From the NCBI GenBank assembly GCA_003229735.1, contig QIFI01000029.1, positions 1 through 12,983 on the forward strand: DNA of 12,983 nt, read 5' to 3'. Numbering within the stretch: position 1 is the first letter of the stretch; every line of letters starts with the position of its first letter. The notes below the pieces were generated by a model, which was not told the DNA's origin, did no database searches, and saw only the letters and a list, made by a program, of their open reading frames with translations. A program made the position numbers and the translations under genes. Positions 5,803 through 10,460 of the stretch are shown here, one piece after another. The DNA comes from Candidatus Anderseniibacteriota bacterium (GTDB taxonomy: Bacteria; Patescibacteriota; Andersenbacteria; UBA10190).

Positions 5803-8091
5803 ATGTTTAAAAAAAACCAAGCCTCCACAGAGGTCATGCCCGATGGCGCAAATCGGGCTATTAACCAGTCCGTCGAGTTGGGCGGCACCAAGCTCACCAT
5901 CTCTACCGGCGAGCTGGCCAAACAGGCCGGCGGCGCCGTCACCGTTCAATACGGTGACACTGTAGTTCTAGGTACGGCGACCCTATCTAAGCCTTTCACC
6001 CCGGATGCTGATTTTATGCCCCTCCTGGTTGATTACGAGGAAAAATTCTACGCCGCCGGTAAAATCAAAGGCAGCCGCTTCATTAAAAGAGAAGGCCGGC
6101 CCACCGACGATGCGATTCTAAACGCTCGTCTGATCGATCGGGCTATCCGCCCGCTCTTTCCGGAAGATATGATTAACGATATTCAAGTGGTGCTGACCGT
6201 CCTGTCTTATGATGGAGAAAACAATCCTGATATTCCCGCTCTCATTGCCACTTGCGCCGCCCTGATGATTTCAGATATCCCCTGGGCGGGCCCTTTGGCC
6301 GGTATCCACGTAGGTCGTGTAGATAATCAATTTGTCCTCAATCCTACCACTGCCGAGCGCGGGCAAAGCGACCTGGACCTGATTGTCGCCGGCACCGCCA
6401 GCCGCATCACTATGATCGAAGCCGGCTCCAATGAAATCGCTGAAAATGATCTGCTCGACGCCCTGGAAGCCGCCCAAAAGGGACTAGATCAAATCACCCC
6501 TCTGCTGGAAAAATTACAAAGCCAGGTTGGCAAAGACAAAGCCGAGCCAACCTTAATGAAACAGCCCAACCCGGTTTTTGTCGCCCGGGTACAGGAATTA
6601 GCCCGCGACACTATGATCGCCGGATTAAAAAAAGGCGCCACCAAAAAGTCTATCGGCCAGGCTGAGAACGATGCATTTGATCTGGTTCAAAACCAGCTCA
6701 CTGAAGATGAGAAAGAAGCTCTGGGAGATCGCGGCATCCACAACGCCATTCACAAGTTGCATGCTGAATATTTCCGGGAGCGGGTCCTCAAAGACGGCTG
6801 GCGGGCCGACGGCCGAAAATTAGACGAAATCCGCTCTCTTTATATAAAAGCCGGTTTATTGCCGCGAACTCATGGCTCCGGCCTGTTTCAAAGAGGCGAA
6901 ACCCAGATTCTCACCACTGCTACCCTGGGCGGACCTTCCGATGCCTTGCTTCTCGACACCATGGCCATAGAAGCCAAGAAGAGATATATCCATTACTATA
7001 ATTTCCCTGCCTTTTCCGTTGGTGAAACCAAACCCAATCGGGGCCCGGGCCGCCGCGAGATCGGCCACGGCGCTCTGGCTGAACGAGCCCTGATTCCCGT
7101 CCTCCCCGACCAGGAAAAATGGCCCTACACCATGATGATAGTATCCGAAGTCCTGGAATCACACGGCTCTTCATCCATGGCTTCCGTCTGCGGATCCACC
7201 CTGGCTCTCATGGACGCTGGCGTCCCCATTACCAAAGCCGTCGCCGGCATCGCCATGGGATTGGTCACCGACGAAGATGACCAGGGTCAAATTACCAATT
7301 TCAAAGTTATGACCGATATCGCCGGCATCGAAGATGAAAAAGGCGACATGGACTTCAAAATTGCCGGCACCAAAGACGGCATCACCGCCCTTCAGATGGA
7401 CGTTAAAGTCACCGGCTTAACTCGCGACATCTTATCTGCCGCCCTGGAACAGGCCAAACAAGCCCGACTTTATCTTATCGATGCCATGGCCGAAATTATC
7501 TCCGAGCCTCGCCCCGAATTATCCCCATATGCCCCCAGAATTGAAACATTGCGCGTTCCGGTTGAAAAGATCGGCGATTTAATTGGCCCCAAAGGCAAAC
7601 ACATCAACGATATCATCGAGCAAACCGGCGTGGAAATAGACATTGAAGATGACGGCCTGGTTTCCATCACCTCAAATGACGGTGAAGCTATGCAAAAAGC
7701 TATTGATTGGGTGAAAAACATGACCAAAGAAGTAGTAGTAGGGGAGAAGTATCATGGAAAAGTTACGCGTATTATGAATTTTGGCGCCTTTGTTGAACTG
7801 ATTCCGGGCACCGAAGGCATGGTCCATATTTCCGAATTCTCCGACCAGCGCATCGATAAAGTAGAAGACGTGGTTAAGGTGGGCGATATTATTCCTGTCA
7901 TTGTCGTCGAAATCGACGCCATGGGCCGCGTCAATCTCTCCCACAAAGCGGCTCTGCCTGGCGGAAGCACTAATAAGGACAACCATACTGGTTCCTCCCC
8001 CGACCATAACCAGCCAACCGGAGGCCGCGATACTGGCAATGACGGCAATCAAACCGGCCCCTTCAATGGCCCCCCTGCCCCCAAATTCTAA
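5803..8091 (+). CDS. pnp: Polyribonucleotide nucleotidyltransferase (PNPase), 762 aa
   Basis: PNPase is a trimeric 3'-5' phosphorolytic exoribonuclease that degrades RNA to nucleoside diphosphates. The full architecture is present: RNase PH-like domain 1 (about 20-240), an all-helical linker, RNase PH-like domain 2 from about 334 (RADGRKLDEIRSL), a KH domain from 587 (VEKIGDLIGPKGKHINDI) and an S1 domain about 647-716 (GKVTRIMNFGAFVEL to VNLSHKA). Active-site equivalents are intact: the phosphate-binding SSS at 456-458, and D511, D517 and K519 in the GDMDFK region (E. coli D486, D492, K494). At 762 aa it is longer than the usual about 700, owing to a roughly 16-residue N-terminal extension and a 43-residue Gly/Asn/Pro/Asp-rich disordered tail. 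ATG 5803 has no strong Shine-Dalgarno motif. The leader carries a conspicuous hairpin. It is third in the rpsO-NYN-pnp cluster. Confidence 0.98.
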   Translation: MFKKNQASTEVMPDGANRAINQSVELGGTKLTISTGELAKQAGGAVTVQYGDTVVLGTATLSKPFTPDADFMPLLVDYEEKFYAAGKIKGSRFIKREGRPTDDAILNARLIDRAIRPLFPEDMINDIQVVLTVLSYDGENNPDIPALIATCAALMISDIPWAGPLAGIHVGRVDNQFVLNPTTAERGQSDLDLIVAGTASRITMIEAGSNEIAENDLLDALEAAQKGLDQITPLLEKLQSQVGKDKAEPTLMKQPNPVFVARVQELARDTMIAGLKKGATKKSIGQAENDAFDLVQNQLTEDEKEALGDRGIHNAIHKLHAEYFRERVLKDGWRADGRKLDEIRSLYIKAGLLPRTHGSGLFQRGETQILTTATLGGPSDALLLDTMAIEAKKRYIHYYNFPAFSVGETKPNRGPGRREIGHGALAERALIPVLPDQEKWPYTMMIVSEVLESHGSSSMASVCGSTLALMDAGVPITKAVAGIAMGLVTDEDDQGQITNFKVMTDIAGIEDEKGDMDFKIAGTKDGITALQMDVKVTGLTRDILSAALEQAKQARLYLIDAMAEIISEPRPELSPYAPRIETLRVPVEKIGDLIGPKGKHINDIIEQTGVEIDIEDDGLVSITSNDGEAMQKAIDWVKNMTKEVVVGEKYHGKVTRIMNFGAFVELIPGTEGMVHISEFSDQRIDKVEDVVKVGDIIPVIVVEIDAMGRVNLSHKAALPGGSTNKDNHTGSSPDHNQPTGGRDTGNDGNQTGPFNGPPAPKF

Positions 8092-8102
8092 ATCAATTAC
8101 CA

Positions 8103-8129
8103 TTTTTACACCCCCTGGGGGTGTAAAAA
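8103..8129. repeat. 12-bp perfect palindrome at the 3' end of pnp
   Basis: TTTTTACACCCC, loop CTG, GGGGTGTAAAAA, ending about 38 nt past the pnp stop. The T-run is on the 5' side and the A-run on the 3' side on both strands, the reverse of an intrinsic terminator. It would still form a very stable RNA 3' hairpin able to block exonucleases. Confidence 0.7.
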
Positions 8130-8143
8130 AGAGATGGAATATT

Positions 8144-8180
8144 CTCCTCCTCCTTGAGGGGGAGCCAGAGGGGGTGGGAG
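8144..8180 (+). repeat. Family B repeat, copy 4
   Basis: CTCCTCCTCCTTGAGGGGGA then GCCAGAGGGGGTGGGAG, followed 4 nt later by A copy 5. Here the order is B then A; at 4322-4401 it is A then B. Confidence 0.7.
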
Positions 8181-8184
8181 GTTT

Positions 8185-8223
8185 CCCTTCTCCCCTCAAG
8201 GAAAGAAGGTCAGAATGGAGGGG
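8185..8223 (+). repeat. Family A palindromic repeat, copy 5 (degenerate)
   Basis: CCCTTCTCCCCTCAAGGAAA then GAAGGTCAGAATGGAGGGG. This is the most diverged intergenic copy: the hairpin centre is disrupted (CAAGGAAA) and the tail reads AATGGAGGGG. Confidence 0.7.
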
Positions 8224-8238
8224 CGCACCGCCGGGCCA

Positions 8239-8296
8239 GTGATCATTGGGGTTTGGTATTTTAGTGGTCATTGGGAATTGGGAAGTGGTCATTCCC
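8239..8296 (+). repeat. Family D units between A copies 5 and 6
   Basis: Three related units: GTGATCATTGGGGTTTGG (8239), GTGGTCATTGGGAATTG (8264-8280) and GTGGTCATTCCC (8285-8296). The same order and spacing recur at 8869-8923, so A and D form a composite module. Confidence 0.7.
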
Positions 8297-8306
8297 ATAA
8301 TCCGCT

Positions 8307-8342
8307 CCCTTCTCCCCCTGGGGAGAAGGCCAGGATGAGGGG
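8307..8342 (+). repeat. Family A palindromic repeat, copy 6
   Basis: Consensus copy with perfect 10-bp arms. It belongs to a longer direct repeat (8276-8345), present again at 8786-8855 with one mismatch in 70 (C8318 versus T8828). Confidence 0.9.
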
Positions 8343-8470
8343 TGTTGCAACACCGCATTTAGTCATTGATTTGACATTTGGATTTTGGCATTTGAAATTC
8401 TAGGCATCTTAAAAACAGCATTCTCTGCTATATTAAAAATGTGAATATACGGCAAAAAAGTAAATCGGAA

Positions 8471-8476
8471 TATAAT
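8471..8476 (+). promoter_or_regulatory. -10 box TATAAT for the small membrane protein gene
   Basis: A perfect TATAAT ends 9 nt before ATG 8486, placing the transcript start at or next to the start codon. A second candidate upstream is an extended -10, TGCTATATT (8426-8434). Neither has an evident -35, although TTGACA occurs at about 8370. Confidence 0.4.
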
Positions 8477-8485
8477 ATAGTCACT

Positions 8486-8767
8486 ATGAAGGATGACCTT
8501 ATATCCGCTGAAGCCGCTGGATTGATGAAACCCACCCGCCCCACCATCGCCATGACCCAAAGCCTCCCCCGCGCTAAAAACCTGGAAGGAGTTCATAAAA
8601 GCTCCAGTCCGGAACTCAAATTCCTCCCCAACCCCATAAATAGCGGCAGTAATCTAACTAAACCCGCTGAATCAAGCCCCTTACCCCTAAATCTCATCCT
8701 CTGGATCACCGGCATCATCCTCGCCTTAATTCTCCTGGCCATCCTAACCGCCATCATCCAACAATAA
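8486..8767 (+). CDS. Small C-tail-anchored membrane protein, 93 aa, unknown function
   Basis: I do not recognise this protein. The frame extends to a GTG at 8441, but ATG 8486 directly follows a good -10 box and is preferred. Residues 1-66 are hydrophilic, rich in Pro, Ser and Lys and probably unstructured. Residues about 67-91 form one strong transmembrane helix (NLILWITGIILALILLAILT), leaving only a few residues beyond it: a tail-anchored layout or a small inner-membrane protein. Codon use (frequent GCC, CTC, ATC) resembles real genes nearby, and the reading frame contains no repeat element. It sits between two nearly identical 70-bp direct repeats, 141 nt after one and 18 nt before the other. 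Confidence 0.65.
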   Translation: MKDDLISAEAAGLMKPTRPTIAMTQSLPRAKNLEGVHKSSSPELKFLPNPINSGSNLTKPAESSPLPLNLILWITGIILALILLAILTAIIQQ

Positions 8768-8816
8768 GGGGTGGGAGTCATTAGAAATTGGGAAGTGGTC
8801 ATTCCCATAATCCGCT

Positions 8817-8852
8817 CCCTTCTCCCCTTGGGGAGAAGGCCAGGATGAGGGG
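8817..8852 (+). repeat. Family A palindromic repeat, copy 7
   Basis: Like copy 6 apart from one centre base (TT for CT). If translated in the upstream extension of the following gene it would read PSPLGEKARMRG, close to the linker peptide made by copy 10 inside dinG. Confidence 0.9.
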
Positions 8853-8868
8853 TGTAATCGCCGCGCCA

Positions 8869-8923
8869 GTGGTCATTGGGGTTTGGGACTTGAGTGGTCA
8901 TTGGGAATTGGGAAATGGTCATT
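8869..8923 (+). repeat. Family D units after A copy 7
   Basis: GTGGTCATTGGGGTTTG (8869-8885), GTGGTCATTGGGAATTG (8894-8910) and ATGGTCATT (8915-8923): same order and 25-nt first-to-second spacing as at 8239-8296. Confidence 0.7.
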
Positions 8924-8964
8924 CGCCATTAGTCATTTTGAAACCTGTCATTTATCATGCTGTC

Positions 8965-10230
8965 ATGTCCCCCAAACACATATTCGTCCTTATCTCCACT
9001 ATTCTAGCCGTATCTCTGGCCATTATCATCTATATCTTCCTGTCTCTCTGGAATTTGTGGTTTCTTTTGCCTGATCAGGGCATCAGGCTCGCCATCAATC
9101 AGACCAAGCCCGGCACCCCGTTTATCGCCGACTACCTGACTCGCCTCCAACCGGATATCAAGCCGGTCCTTGAAAGCTCCCGCCGCATAGCTATTAGCAT
9201 AAACCAGGATAACATTACCCTGGCCATCGTTCCTCGTAACTTCTTCAAATCTCAAAAAATTTCTGCCCGCCTAAGCCAGCCGGGCTGGTCTATTCGTAAT
9301 TATGGCCTCATTATTATTGCCAATAGGGGAGAAAACTCACCATCCTCCTTCATCTCGTCTTTTATCAAGTCATCGCGCAGCGTATTTAGCTCCAATAAAC
9401 CTCTTCAACCCGCCCTCATCTTTCATGTTCCTCCCAATTCCGCCGCCAATATAGATGACACTATGTATGGCCTGGCCGTGGCCAGCACTAAATCTCTATC
9501 CGGCCAACAGGCCATAACTCTGCAAATGAACAATAATAGTCTCCAATATAATCCCGAACTAAATTCTCAATACAAATCGGTTGATGGCCTGCAATTAGCT
9601 ATACCAGGCGGCGCATTATCATCACTCCCAAAAAATATCCAGGACCAGCTCCAAAAACAAATATTACTTCATCTGCCATTCAAAAAAACCAACCCTGATA
9701 TCGTCTCCCTGCTCGCCAGGCAGAAATGGCTGCAAATAAATATCAATGACGAAAATATCGCCATTAGCCTCAAGGGAAATATCATTTCTGTCGCCGACCA
9801 GATCATCACCTGGTCAAAGCTAGAAGAAGCCTATGCCCGCCCGGTCAAACAAGCCTTCCGTCTGCCGGATCGCACCCTGGCCTATGAAGAAGTCCCGGGA
9901 CAACTGCAAGCTATCTTTCAGGTTGCCGGAAATGACTGTCGGGGAGCTTCCTGGCCGGCTCTGGATACCTCAAAAGCCGGCATAACCGGCGTCAATCCTT
10001 CTGCTAGAGTCAGCATCTGGCTTTGTCGATCCGGCGATACTTTAACTATCAGCAACAACCAGGAATGGGCCCAGGCCAATCTTAAAATTGCCGCGCCAGC
10101 CCCGGCTGATAGTTGGAATATGGCCATTGGTGCCCCCTGGCTCCCGGAAATCATCTCTTCCAATATCAAATCTCTATCCGGCCAGGGCAGTCAGAATTAC
10201 CACACCATCACCGCCATCCTTAATCCGTAA
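8965..10230 (+). CDS. Membrane-anchored extracytoplasmic protein, 421 aa, unknown function
   Basis: I do not recognise the family. The open frame reaches back to a TTG at 8788, but that extension translates repeats A and D; ATG 8965 is followed at once by a good signal anchor, so it is chosen. Residues about 5-28 (HIFVLISTILAVSLAIIIYI) form one transmembrane helix or uncleaved signal with little positive charge besides K4. The rest (about 390 residues) is Ser/Asn/Gln-rich, with many alternating hydrophobic stretches suggesting beta structure, and would lie outside the membrane. Only two cysteines occur in that part, C325 (GNDCRGAS) and C354 (WLCRSGD), compatible with a disulfide. A motif resembling IDDTMYGLAVAST could place it near DUF3352-type proteins, but I would not assign that. 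TATCAT (8953-8958), 6 nt before the ATG, is a possible -10. Confidence 0.75.
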   Translation: MSPKHIFVLISTILAVSLAIIIYIFLSLWNLWFLLPDQGIRLAINQTKPGTPFIADYLTRLQPDIKPVLESSRRIAISINQDNITLAIVPRNFFKSQKISARLSQPGWSIRNYGLIIIANRGENSPSSFISSFIKSSRSVFSSNKPLQPALIFHVPPNSAANIDDTMYGLAVASTKSLSGQQAITLQMNNNSLQYNPELNSQYKSVDGLQLAIPGGALSSLPKNIQDQLQKQILLHLPFKKTNPDIVSLLARQKWLQININDENIAISLKGNIISVADQIITWSKLEEAYARPVKQAFRLPDRTLAYEEVPGQLQAIFQVAGNDCRGASWPALDTSKAGITGVNPSARVSIWLCRSGDTLTISNNQEWAQANLKIAAPAPADSWNMAIGAPWLPEIISSNIKSLSGQGSQNYHTITAILNP

Positions 10231-10238
10231 CCCGCGCT

Positions 10239-10276
10239 CCCTTTCTCCCCCCTGGGGAGAAGGCCAGGATGAGGGG
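10239..10276 (+). repeat. Family A palindromic repeat, copy 8
   Basis: CCCTTTCTCCCCCCTGGGGA then GAAGGCCAGGATGAGGGG; one extra T and one extra C enlarge the left arm. It starts 8 nt after the stop of the 421-aa gene, so it lies in its 3' UTR. Confidence 0.85.
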
Positions 10277-10292
10277 CGCAGTCGCCGCGCCA

Positions 10293-10309
10293 GTGGTCAT
10301 TGGGAATTG
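10293..10309 (+). repeat. Family D unit
   Basis: GTGGTCATTGGGAATTG, identical to 8264-8280 and 8894-8910, here a single unit linking A copies 8 and 9. Confidence 0.7.
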
Positions 10310-10335
10310 TCCATTGGCTATTATCGTAATTCGTT

Positions 10336-10372
10336 CCCCTCTCCCCGATGGGGAGAGGGCGGAGGAGAGGGG
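10336..10372 (+). repeat. Family A-like palindromic repeat, copy 9 (variant)
   Basis: CCCCTCTCCCCGATGGGGAG then AGGGCGGAGGAGAGGGG. The arms carry compensating changes (CCCTCTCCCC/GGGGAGAGGG in place of CCTTCTCCCC/GGGGAGAAGG), so the stem is preserved although the sequence differs. Confidence 0.75.
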
Positions 10373-10417
10373 CGCCGCCGCGTTTGAAAATTGAGATTTA
10401 AAAATTCATTTCCTTTT

Positions 10418-10460
10418 AAGGATGACTATGCTCCCAATTCACGTTAAACTCTATCCATGA
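10418..10460 (+). other. Possible leader peptide overlapping the dinG start
   Basis: AAGGA (10418-10422), 5 nt, then ATG 10428 opens a 10-codon frame (MLPIHVKLYP) whose TGA overlaps the dinG ATG as ATGA (10457-10460). An alternative ATG at 10422 adds two codons in frame. The Shine-Dalgarno-like motif with ideal spacing is rare in this window, and the stop-start overlap would allow translational coupling. It is short enough to be chance. Confidence 0.3.

Larger units (their letters stand above)
8092..8485. other. 394-bp repeat-rich spacer after pnp
   Basis: No credible gene. It contains a palindrome next to the pnp stop (8103-8129), B copy 4, A copies 5 and 6, family D units between them (8239-8296), and A/T-rich promoter-like sequence from about 8429. 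Reading frames here on both strands (7901-8242, 8215-8403 plus; 7672-8358 minus) merely translate repeats and pnp antisense. Confidence 0.75.

Noticed and set aside
8103..8129. Rho-independent terminator of pnp
   Set aside because: Strong stem, but no T-run follows it on either strand.
7672..8358. 228-codon minus-strand frame
   Set aside because: Antisense to the pnp 3' end plus translated repeats; the plus-strand pnp is unambiguous.
8788..8964. N-terminal extension of the 421-aa protein from a TTG start
   Set aside because: It translates repeats A and D; a signal anchor begins immediately after ATG 8965.
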